Shown here: in pieces, positions 41,183 to 49,004 of the stretch
Layout: each line of letters opens with the position of its first letter
Numbering within the stretch: position 1 is the stretch's first letter
Assembly: GCF_001037495.1 (NCBI RefSeq)
Contig: NZ_KQ089822.1
Location: 1,178,001-1,242,000, forward strand
Origin: Citrobacter sp. MGH106
Lineage (GTDB): Bacteria > Pseudomonadota > Gammaproteobacteria > Enterobacterales > Enterobacteriaceae
Direction of reading: 5' to 3'
Length of the DNA stretch: 64,000 bases
The notes under the pieces: generated by a model
The model's input: the letters and a program-made list of their open reading frames with translations, nothing else
The model's database searches: none
Told to the model about the DNA's origin: nothing
Translations under genes and position numbers: made by a program

Positions 41183-41842
41183 TTAGCTCTCCTGTGGAAT
41201 AACGATATGGTCGATAACGGCGCCAGGGGTGACTATCTGGTCAGGAAGAAGCTCACCTGTTTCGACCATTTCATCTGGCTCAACCAGCGTGATGTCGGCG
41301 GCGAGGGCAATCAGTGGGTTGAAATTGCGGGCGCTAAGTTGGTAGGTAAGATTGCCCAGCATGTCTGAGCGGTGAGCGCGAATAAGCGCCAGGTCTGCAC
41401 GTAACGGGCGTTCGAGCAGCCAGGTTCTGCCATCAAGCGTCATGGTTTGCTTGCCGTCTTCAACTACGGTACCAACGCCGGTTGGCGTCAGAAAACCGCC
41501 GAGACCCGCGCCGCCGCAACGGATTTGCTCAATGAGAGTGCCCTGCGGAACCAGTTGGACGTCCATCTCGCCTGCAATCATGCGGCGTCCGGTTTCAGGA
41601 TTGGTGCCAATGTGTGAAGCAATCACTTTGCTTACCCGACCATTGACGATCAATGGTCCGATCCCGGTATCGACAAATGCGGTATCGTTGGCAATTAGCG
41701 TCAGATCCCTGACGCCAGATTCAAGTAAGGCTTCGACAAGGCGAGGCGGTGTGCCAACACCCATAAAGCCACCGACCATGATGGTCATGCCGTCACGAAA
41801 GAAGCCTGCGGCGTCTTGTAAGGTAATCAGTTTTGTTTTCAT
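41183..41842 (-). CDS. atoD: AtoD, acetyl-CoA:acetoacetate CoA-transferase alpha subunit
   Basis: A 219-residue CoA-transferase alpha subunit (220 in E. coli). The CoA-binding signature [16 protein letters not shown] lies at residues 12-30, and the glycine-rich [16 protein letters not shown] is in the middle. The ATG at 41842 ([10 protein letters not shown]) follows aaaggg and matches E. coli; an upstream ATG in frame at 41860 is not supported. It is the first gene of atoDAEB, behind a sigma-54 promoter. Confidence 0.96.
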   Translation of the reverse strand: MKTKLITLQDAAGFFRDGMTIMVGGFMGVGTPPRLVEALLESGVRDLTLIANDTAFVDTGIGPLIVNGRVSKVIASHIGTNPETGRRMIAGEMDVQLVPQGTLIEQIRCGGAGLGGFLTPTGVGTVVEDGKQTMTLDGRTWLLERPLRADLALIRAHRSDMLGNLTYQLSARNFNPLIALAADITLVEPDEMVETGELLPDQIVTPGAVIDHIVIPQES

Positions 41843-41887
41843 TATGTTTCCCTTTGACATACTCCATTTTGGGTACGCTCAGGGAAT

Positions 41888-41903
41888 TGCAAGCAGGGTG
41901 CCA
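41888..41903 (-). promoter_or_regulatory. Sigma-54 promoter of atoDAEB
   Basis: On the minus strand the sequence is TGGCAC-CCTGC-TTGCA, a perfect -24/-12 element for RpoN. It lies 46 bases upstream of atoD, so transcription should start about 35 bases before the coding region. The activator AtoC is an NtrC-type protein encoded just beyond. Confidence 0.93.
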
Positions 41904-41988
41904 GAATGATAATACAGATGTGAAAATTTCTAACTCATTGAGCTATATTGATTATTTTTAAGCGGGATGTGAGCGGGAAGTCAATGAA

Positions 41989-42027
41989 CTATGCAGAGTT
42001 TTGCGCAGTGTGCAAAATTCTGCATAG
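41989..42027. promoter_or_regulatory. AtoC enhancer site, 39-bp interrupted palindrome
   Basis: The left arm CTATGCAGAGTTTTGCGCA is mirrored by TGTGCAAAATTCTGCATAG, with two mismatched pairs. The site is about 100 bases upstream of the sigma-54 promoter and closely resembles the AtoC site mapped in E. coli. Its outer end is only 12 bases from the atoC stop. Confidence 0.9.
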
Positions 42028-42038
42028 CAAATTTTGTC

Positions 42039-43424
42039 TCAGGAACCTGACGGGTCGATACCATATTCTTGTAATTTATACATCAGGGCGCGTCGGCTGA
42101 TCCCCAACATTAGCGCGGTGCGGGTTCGGTTTCCGTCCTGCTGTTCGAGGACTTCAACAATGATCCGTTTTTCTTCGCGTTTAATCTCTTCTTTCAGGTT
42201 CCGCTCTCCGGTCTGGGCGGGTTTTACTTCCGTTATTGCGCTTACGGGAGAGCGGAACTGGGCGGGCAGGTCTTCAGCAAAAATTACCGCACCGGTATTC
42301 ATGACCACCGCGCGTTCGATCACGTTGGACAGTTCGCGAATATTTCCCGGCCATGGCCAGGCCGTGAGGATTGACATGGCTGTCGGATCAATTTCAATGA
42401 TATCTCGCTGATTTTCCGAACTGAATTTTTGTAAAAAATGGTTAGCTAACAGAGCGATGTCTTCACGGCGTTCACGTAATGGGGGCAGGGCCAGATGAAT
42501 CACGTTTAGCCGATAAAACAAGTCTTCGCGGAAGGTTCCTTCTTTTACCATTGTGTACAGGCAGCGATTGGTGGCGGCAATAATACGAATATCAACGCGA
42601 ATGGTTTGATGCCCACCGATGCGTTCGAATTCTCGTTCCTGCAAAATTCGTAGTAGTTTCGCCTGTAGAACCAGCGGCATCTCACCAATTTCATCAAGCA
42701 ACAGCGTCCCCTGATGAGCGCGTTCGAACAATCCTTGCCGTAATGTCTGCGCGCCGGTAAATGCGCCTTTTTCATGACCAAACAGCTCGCTCTCCAGCAA
42801 TGATTCTGGTAACGCGGCACAGTTTATTTTTATAAACGGACCGCTGGAACGTCGGCTGTTGTAATGGATTGCGCGGGCTATCAGTTCTTTCCCCGTGCCG
42901 CTTTCACCGCTAACCAGTACATTTGCCTGTGAGAGCGCGATTTTTGCCGTATCTTTGCAAATATCCATCATCAGCGGGCTGGTCGTAAGGATATGCCCCC
43001 ATTGCCAGCTGGTGCTGAGGGCCTGATGAAGACTGCGGATCTCCTGCTTCATCGCCTGTAACTGCAATGCGCGTTGAATCACCAGGTTAAGTTCGTCCAG
43101 GTCAAACGGCTTAATCACGTAGTCAAATGCGCCACTACGTAATGCCTCTACTGCCGTTTCTACTTCGGCGTAGGCCGTCATCAGAATGACGGGGATCCGT
43201 GGCTGCTGGGTTCGCATGATTTTCAGTGCGTCGATTCCATCCATTTCTGGCATACGAATGTCCATCAGCACCACATCGGGCTGTGTGTCAGCAAACAGGC
43301 TAAGCGCTGCTTTGCCGTCGCTGGCACAGTGTGTCTCATGTCCTTGCAGCGAAAAGGCTGTGGTAAGCATACGGCGGACATTTTCTTCGTCATCAACGAT
43401 GAGAATACGGTATGTGGTTTTCAT
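42039..43424 (-). CDS. atoC: AtoC, NtrC-type response regulator of atoDAEB
   Basis: A 461-residue sigma-54 activator, the E. coli length. The receiver domain (1-120) has Asp55 in VVLMDIRMPE and Lys in VIKPFD. The AAA+ domain (about 140-380) has Walker A GESGTGKE, the sigma-54 contact loop EKGAFTGA and Walker B TLLLDEIGEM. The C-terminal Fis-type helix-turn-helix ends with NRTRTALMLGISRRALMYKL. Position 73, where E. coli AtoC has a His reported as a second phosphorylation site, is Gln here. E. coli AtoC has also been described as ornithine-decarboxylase antizyme; that role cannot be judged from this sequence. It overlaps atoS by four bases. Confidence 0.96.
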   Translation of the reverse strand: MKTTYRILIVDDEENVRRMLTTAFSLQGHETHCASDGKAALSLFADTQPDVVLMDIRMPEMDGIDALKIMRTQQPRIPVILMTAYAEVETAVEALRSGAFDYVIKPFDLDELNLVIQRALQLQAMKQEIRSLHQALSTSWQWGHILTTSPLMMDICKDTAKIALSQANVLVSGESGTGKELIARAIHYNSRRSSGPFIKINCAALPESLLESELFGHEKGAFTGAQTLRQGLFERAHQGTLLLDEIGEMPLVLQAKLLRILQEREFERIGGHQTIRVDIRIIAATNRCLYTMVKEGTFREDLFYRLNVIHLALPPLRERREDIALLANHFLQKFSSENQRDIIEIDPTAMSILTAWPWPGNIRELSNVIERAVVMNTGAVIFAEDLPAQFRSPVSAITEVKPAQTGERNLKEEIKREEKRIIVEVLEQQDGNRTRTALMLGISRRALMYKLQEYGIDPSGS

Positions 43425-45262
43425 TCTGACGAGGTTCCCTGAGGATTGATCGGTAAAATAAGAGTGAAAGTTGCGCCGCAGCCAGGCATGCTGACTACAT
43501 GGATATCCCCTTGATGCGCATTGATTATGCGCTGGCTCAGTGCCAGTCCCAGACCTGTGCCTGACGCTTTTGTGGTAAAGAATGGATCGAATATTTTCTT
43601 CTGTAAGGCGATATCAATCCCACTGCCATTATCCTCAATCATTACTGCCTGCTGCGAAGCGGTGTATTGCCAGGTACGGATCCGAATTTCACCTCGTGCG
43701 CCTATCGCCTGTACTGCATTGATTAAAATATTCAGGATCACCTGTTTGAGCAGTTCTCGATCGGCGACGATCGCTGTCAGGCTGGCATCTAATTCTGTTG
43801 TAAAGCTGATACGGGCCTGAATACCGGAGGTTTGCACGAGGATCAGCGTCTCTTCAATCAGCGCATTGAGTCGAACCTGTTGCCACTGGCTTTGCCGCGG
43901 GCGTGAGAAGTCCAACAGTTGCTGGATAACTTTATTAATTGAATCAATTTCATTTAGCACAACGGATAAATACTCCTGATGCTCCGGCTGAGAAGTTTGC
44001 TGGCGGATGATCTGGACATAACCGCGTATTGCCGTCAGAGGATTACGTACTTCATGGGCCACCCCGGCCATTAGTTCACCGAGTGTGGCGAGCCTTTCCG
44101 TTTGTGCCAGCCGGCGTTGTGTCTCTTTGCGGGCTGTTAAATCTGAGAAGATCACCAGTGCGCCGATCAACTCGCCATGAGCGTTATGGATTCGGCTGGT
44201 GGTGACGCTTATCTCAATAGTTCGTTCACGCCCAGGAAAGCTGACCTCCAGCGCGACATGCTCGGTACCGTACTCCAGGGTATCCAGCACCGGGCTGTAG
44301 AACCCGGTGTTAGCAAACAGCTTTGCATAGGATTGCCCAACCAGCTCATGTAGCTTATAGCCTGTTATCTGCTCCGCTGCCGGGTTCATGGTGGTGACGT
44401 CACCCTGTCTGTCGATTGCAATGACGCCATCTGCGGCGTTCTCAATAATCAGATCGTTAAGCGTTTTGGTTTCGCGTAATGTTTGTGCCAGCGCATTGAC
44501 GCTGCGGCTAATTTGTCCCAACTCGCCGGGCAGGTTGGGAAGACGAGCTGGTGTTTTTTGCGCCAGCGTCGAGAGCCCGTCAGTGATGATGTCGATATTG
44601 GCGCCGAATCGGCGTGAAAAGAGAACGATAAGTAGCAGGCTGCTGACTAATCCGCCTGCCAGAACGGCAATGATCCTGACGTCCATTCGCCAGGCCTGCT
44701 GGCGGATATCTTCCGTCAGTTCGTTAGCCCAGATATAACCAATGACTTCGCCATGCCGTTCTATTGGGATCATTGAGTTGAGAATGTCACCGCGAACTTG
44801 TCGCCCTGAATAGACCACGGGGGTGTTGTTGTCCATCACCTCATGTCCGGGATGGTCTGGCGCGATGGTGATACCAACATTGCTTTGATAAAGCGCAGAG
44901 GGTGCATAGGTGATAATCGCATCCAGCGCTTTGTGGTAATACCCTGCACCCACGCCGGGAAACGCCTGTGTGATCCGTTCTGTAATGGAGCTCAGCTCTT
45001 CATTAAGCGCACGAATACGCGCTTCACGCGGCAGATTATCGAAGTGGCTAAAGCGATCGCCCAACTCATCGTTCAGCAGGGTTACTACCGATGATAATTT
45101 TTTCTCTTTTTCAGATAAGACTGCTGAACGGCCTTCGGTTTCTACGATATAACCAATAGATATTGTTGGTACAATAACCATCAGAATGGCCATCATGATC
45201 ATCTGATTGCGTAAACGTCGCGGATATAAGCGGCATATGAGCCCTTTCAGATTGCGCATCAT
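43421..45262 (-). CDS. atoS: AtoS, sensor histidine kinase
   Basis: About 613 residues (608 in E. coli). It has an N-terminal transmembrane helix, a periplasmic sensor region to about residue 180, a second helix, a HAMP linker, a PAS domain (LIIENAADGVIAIDRQG) and the HisKA/HATPase core. The phospho-acceptor His is in MAGVAHEVRNPLTAIRG; N and G boxes are NILINAVQA, IEDNGSGID and SGTGLGLALS. It senses acetoacetate (or spermidine, in E. coli studies) and phosphorylates AtoC. The start is uncertain: the frame opens at 45313, and ATG codons occur at 45271, 45262 and 45259. I prefer 45262 because GGATG lies just before it. Confidence 0.92.
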   Translation of the reverse strand: MMRNLKGLICRLYPRRLRNQMIMMAILMVIVPTISIGYIVETEGRSAVLSEKEKKLSSVVTLLNDELGDRFSHFDNLPREARIRALNEELSSITERITQAFPGVGAGYYHKALDAIITYAPSALYQSNVGITIAPDHPGHEVMDNNTPVVYSGRQVRGDILNSMIPIERHGEVIGYIWANELTEDIRQQAWRMDVRIIAVLAGGLVSSLLLIVLFSRRFGANIDIITDGLSTLAQKTPARLPNLPGELGQISRSVNALAQTLRETKTLNDLIIENAADGVIAIDRQGDVTTMNPAAEQITGYKLHELVGQSYAKLFANTGFYSPVLDTLEYGTEHVALEVSFPGRERTIEISVTTSRIHNAHGELIGALVIFSDLTARKETQRRLAQTERLATLGELMAGVAHEVRNPLTAIRGYVQIIRQQTSQPEHQEYLSVVLNEIDSINKVIQQLLDFSRPRQSQWQQVRLNALIEETLILVQTSGIQARISFTTELDASLTAIVADRELLKQVILNILINAVQAIGARGEIRIRTWQYTASQQAVMIEDNGSGIDIALQKKIFDPFFTTKASGTGLGLALSQRIINAHQGDIHVVSMPGCGATFTLILPINPQGTSSE

Positions 45263-45425
45263 GACATCCATGTAGTGTGTTTGGTCAAACACGATTATCA
45301 CGGGTTGAGGCAACGGTTTCTCAGCGGTCTATCATACTCCCGCAAAGAGATGGCATTGCGATGCGGGGCATTTCCCGCTACCTTAACCACACTTTATTGA
45401 TTCCCTGAGGCGGAGCTTCGCCCTT

Positions 45426-48272
45426 TTGAAATACCTTGCTTCCGTTCATGCAACCCTAAAAGTTTCACGCTATCTGTTCAGGGCGCTGGCGCTACTGGTT
45501 TGGCTTCTGATTGCTTTTGCTTCAGTGTTCTACATTGTGAATGCGTTGCATCAGAGAGAGTCTGAGATTCGTCAGGAGTTTAACCTCAGCTCCGATCAGG
45601 CCCAACGCTACATTCAGCGCACTTCTGACGTGATAAAAGAGCTGAAATATATTGCTGAAAATCGCTTAACGGCGGAAAACGGTGTGATGTCCCAACGGGC
45701 ACGGGACGATAAAACCGTCGTGCCTAATTTTGAGCCGTTGTTTGCCGATTCCGACTGTACGGTAATGGGGAATACCTGGCGCGGATCGCTGGAATCGCTG
45801 GCGTGGTTTATGCGCTACTGGCGAGACAATTTTTCTGCCGCTTACGATTTGAATCGTGTGTTCCTGATCGGCAGTGATAACCTCTGCATGGCCAATTTCG
45901 GCCTGCGCGATATGCCTGTCGAACGTGACGTCGCTCTGAAAGCGCTGCATGAGCGCATCATCAAATACCGTAACGCGCCACAGGAAGAAAACGGCAATAA
46001 CCTGTTCTGGATAAGCCAGGGGCCGCGTCCCGGTGTAGGGTATTTTTATGCGCTTACACCAGTTTATCTGGCGAATCGCCTGCAGGCGATGCTGGGTGTG
46101 GAGCAGCCGATTCGTATGGAGAATTTCTTCACACCAGGCAACTTGCCGATGGGTGTGACAATCCTCGATGAAAATGGTCATGCGCTGATTTCGCTGACCG
46201 GTCCAGAAGGCAATATCAAAGCTGAACCGCGCTGGATGCAGGAACGCTCCTGGTTTGGTTATACGCCGGGTTTTCGTGAGCTGGTGTTGAAGAAAAATCT
46301 GCCGCCATCATCACTCAGCATTGTCTATTCCGTTCCGGTCGATATGGTACTGGAGCGGATCCGCATGCTGATCCTGAACGCGATTCTGCTGAATGTGCTG
46401 GTGGGTGCGGCACTATTTATGCTCATGCGTATGTATGAGCGACGTATCTTCATTCCTGCGGAAAGTGACGCGCAGCGACTGGAAGAACATGAGCAGTTTA
46501 ACCGTAAAATTGTTGCTTCCGCGCCGGTCGGCATTTGTATTCTGCGCACCATAGACGGCATTAACATCCTGAGCAATGAGCTGGCTCATACCTACCTGAA
46601 CATGCTGACGCATGAGGACCGGCAACGGCTAACGCAAATTATCTGCGGCCAGCAGGTTAATTTTGTTGATGTGCTAACCAGCAACAATACCAATCTGCAA
46701 ATCAGCTTTGTGCACTCACGTTATCGCAATGAAAACGTAGCGATTTGTGTACTGGTGGATGTCAGCGCTCGCGTCAAAATGGAAGAGTCGTTGCAGGAGA
46801 TGGCTCAGGCGGCGGAACAGGCAAGCCAGTCTAAATCGATGTTCCTGGCGACGGTGAGCCATGAGCTGCGTACCCCGCTGTATGGCATTATCGGTAATCT
46901 CGACCTGCTGCAAACGAAGGAACTTCCTGATGGGGTGGATCGCCTGGTGACGGCGATGAATAACTCCTCCAGTCTGTTGCTGAAAATTATTAGCGATATT
47001 CTCGACTTCTCGAAAATCGAATCTGAACAGCTGAAGATTGAGCCGCGTGAGTTTTCACCGCGAGAAGTGATGAACCATATTACTGCCAACTACCTGCCGC
47101 TGGTGGTTCGCAAGCAACTTGGGTTGTACTGTTTTATCGAACCGGATGTGCCGGTGGCGTTAAATGGTGATCCGATGCGCCTGCAGCAGGTGATTTCTAA
47201 CCTGTTGAGCAATGCGATTAAATTCACCGATACCGGCTGTATTGTGCTGCATGTGCAGTGCAGCGGTGACTACCTCAGTATTCGCGTGCGCGATACCGGC
47301 GTGGGCATTCCGGCCAAAGAGGTCGTGCGCCTGTTTGATCCTTTCTTCCAGGTGGGGACAGGGGTGCAGCGCAATTTCCAGGGAACCGGGCTGGGGCTGG
47401 CAATTTGTGAAAAACTGATCAGCATGATGGACGGAGATATCTCCGTTGATTCTGAACCGGGAATGGGTAGCCAGTTTACGTTGCGTATTCCACTTTATGG
47501 TGCGCAATACCCGCTGAAAAAAGGGGCTGAAGGCCTTGCGGGTACGCGTTGCTGGCTGGCGGTGCGTAACGCCTCGCTGTATCACTTTATCGAAACCAGC
47601 CTGGCGAGTGCGGGGATGACAGTACTGCGCTATGAAGGTCAGCAGCCTGAGGCGGATGATGTACTGATTGCTGATGATGCGCAGGAACAGGCCTGGAAGG
47701 GGCGAGCAGCGGTTATTTTCTGCCGTCGCCATATTGGTATTCCGCTGGAAAGAGCGCCGGGTGAGTGGGTGCACAGTGTGGCATCACCGCACGAGTTGCC
47801 TGTGCTATTGGCGCATATTTACAGCGTTGAACTGGGCAATGAAGAACTTTCCAGCGCGCTACCAGCCCCGGATAAGATCGGTAGCACGAACGATGACATG
47901 ATGATTCTGGTGGTCGACGATCATCCGATAAACCGCCGTTTGTTGGCCGATCAACTGGGATCGCTGGGATATCAGTGTAAAACTGCTAATGACGGTGTGG
48001 ATGCGCTAAATGTATTGAGCAAAAACCATATCGACATTGTGCTGAGTGACGTCAATATGCCGAATATGGACGGTTATCGTCTGACGCAGCGCATTCGCCA
48101 GTTGGGCTTAACGTTGCCGGTTGTCGGTGTGACGGCTAATGCGTTAGCAGAAGAGAAGCAGCGATGCCTGGAGTCAGGTATGGATAGTTGTCTGTCCAAG
48201 CCTGTGACGTTAGATGTGCTGAAGCAAACGCTGGCGGTCTACGCAGAGCGGGTCAGAAAAACGCGGGTATAA
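45426..48272 (+). CDS. rcsC: RcsC, hybrid sensor kinase of the Rcs phosphorelay
   Basis: A 948-residue protein (949 in E. coli), starting with TTG (MKYLASVHAT). It has transmembrane helices at about residues 20-41 and 313-336 around a periplasmic domain, a PAS-like linker, then HisKA with ATVSHELRTPLYG (His479), HATPase with SNLLSNAIKFTD and GTGLGLAICE, an ABL domain, and a C-terminal receiver with IVLSDVNMPNMDG (Asp875). It starts phosphate flow to RcsD and RcsB under envelope stress. It is convergent with rcsB, and a REP-like hairpin separates them. Confidence 0.96.
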   Translation: MKYLASVHATLKVSRYLFRALALLVWLLIAFASVFYIVNALHQRESEIRQEFNLSSDQAQRYIQRTSDVIKELKYIAENRLTAENGVMSQRARDDKTVVPNFEPLFADSDCTVMGNTWRGSLESLAWFMRYWRDNFSAAYDLNRVFLIGSDNLCMANFGLRDMPVERDVALKALHERIIKYRNAPQEENGNNLFWISQGPRPGVGYFYALTPVYLANRLQAMLGVEQPIRMENFFTPGNLPMGVTILDENGHALISLTGPEGNIKAEPRWMQERSWFGYTPGFRELVLKKNLPPSSLSIVYSVPVDMVLERIRMLILNAILLNVLVGAALFMLMRMYERRIFIPAESDAQRLEEHEQFNRKIVASAPVGICILRTIDGINILSNELAHTYLNMLTHEDRQRLTQIICGQQVNFVDVLTSNNTNLQISFVHSRYRNENVAICVLVDVSARVKMEESLQEMAQAAEQASQSKSMFLATVSHELRTPLYGIIGNLDLLQTKELPDGVDRLVTAMNNSSSLLLKIISDILDFSKIESEQLKIEPREFSPREVMNHITANYLPLVVRKQLGLYCFIEPDVPVALNGDPMRLQQVISNLLSNAIKFTDTGCIVLHVQCSGDYLSIRVRDTGVGIPAKEVVRLFDPFFQVGTGVQRNFQGTGLGLAICEKLISMMDGDISVDSEPGMGSQFTLRIPLYGAQYPLKKGAEGLAGTRCWLAVRNASLYHFIETSLASAGMTVLRYEGQQPEADDVLIADDAQEQAWKGRAAVIFCRRHIGIPLERAPGEWVHSVASPHELPVLLAHIYSVELGNEELSSALPAPDKIGSTNDDMMILVVDDHPINRRLLADQLGSLGYQCKTANDGVDALNVLSKNHIDIVLSDVNMPNMDGYRLTQRIRQLGLTLPVVGVTANALAEEKQRCLESGMDSCLSKPVTLDVLKQTLAVYAERVRKTRV

Positions 48273-48275
48273 AAA

Positions 48276-48307
48276 ATGCCTGATAAGCGTAACGCGCTAT
48301 CAGGCAT
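48276..48307. terminator. Hairpin between convergent rcsC and rcsB
   Basis: ATGCCTGATA and TATCAGGCAT form a perfect 10-bp stem; the loop contains GCGTAACGC. It is three bases past the rcsC stop and followed by TTTC. It has REP character and may end transcripts from both sides. Confidence 0.7.
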
Positions 48308-48337
48308 TTCTGAGCTTAGAGCCAGGCTCTATGTGAA

Positions 48338-48988
48338 TTAGTCTTTGTCTGACGGACTCAACGTCACGGACGACAGGTAATTCAGCAATGCAATATCGTT
48401 TTCCACACCGAGCTTCATCATCGCAGACTTTTTCTGGCTACTGATGGTTTTAATGCTGCGGTTGAGTTTTTTAGCGATTTCAGTGACCAGGAAACCTTCG
48501 GCAAACAGGCGCAGGACTTCGCTCTCTTTTGGTGACAAACGTTTGTCACCATAACCGCTGGCACTGATTTTCTCCAGCAGGCGAGAGACGCTTTCCGGGG
48601 TAAATTTCTTGCCCTTTTGCAGCGCAGCCAGCGCTTTCGGCAGGTCAGTTGGCGCACCTTGTTTAAGGACGATCCCTTCAATATCGAGATCCAGTACTGC
48701 GCTCAGGATAGCCGGGTTGTTGTTCATGGTAAGAACGATAATCGACAGGCTCGGGAAATGACGCTTGATGTATTTAATTAACGTGATCCCGTCACCGTAT
48801 TTATCTCCAGGCATGGAGAGGTCGGTAATCAACACATGGGCATCTAATTTTGGCAAATTGTTGATTAGTGCAGTGGAGTCTTCAAATTCGCCGACAACAT
48901 TCACCCACTCGATTTGCTCAAGTGATTTACGAATGCCGAACAGCACAATCGGATGGTCATCGGCAATAATTACGTTCATAGTGTTCAT
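48338..48988 (-). CDS. rcsB: RcsB, response regulator of the Rcs phosphorelay
   Basis: A 216-residue FixJ/NarL-type regulator, the E. coli length, and almost identical to it. The receiver has Asp56 in HVLITDLSMPG, and the C-terminal LuxR-type helix-turn-helix contains LSPKESEVLRLFAEGFLVTEIAKKL. It controls colanic acid, motility and envelope genes, alone or with RcsA and other partners. The frame opens 15 codons earlier, overlapping rcsD; MNTMNVIIADDHP at 48988 is the family start, 16 bases after the rcsD stop. In E. coli rcsB also has its own promoter inside rcsD. Confidence 0.97.
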   Translation of the reverse strand: MNTMNVIIADDHPIVLFGIRKSLEQIEWVNVVGEFEDSTALINNLPKLDAHVLITDLSMPGDKYGDGITLIKYIKRHFPSLSIIVLTMNNNPAILSAVLDLDIEGIVLKQGAPTDLPKALAALQKGKKFTPESVSRLLEKISASGYGDKRLSPKESEVLRLFAEGFLVTEIAKKLNRSIKTISSQKKSAMMKLGVENDIALLNYLSSVTLSPSDKD

Positions 48989-49004
48989 GTATTGGGCTAC
49001 CTTG

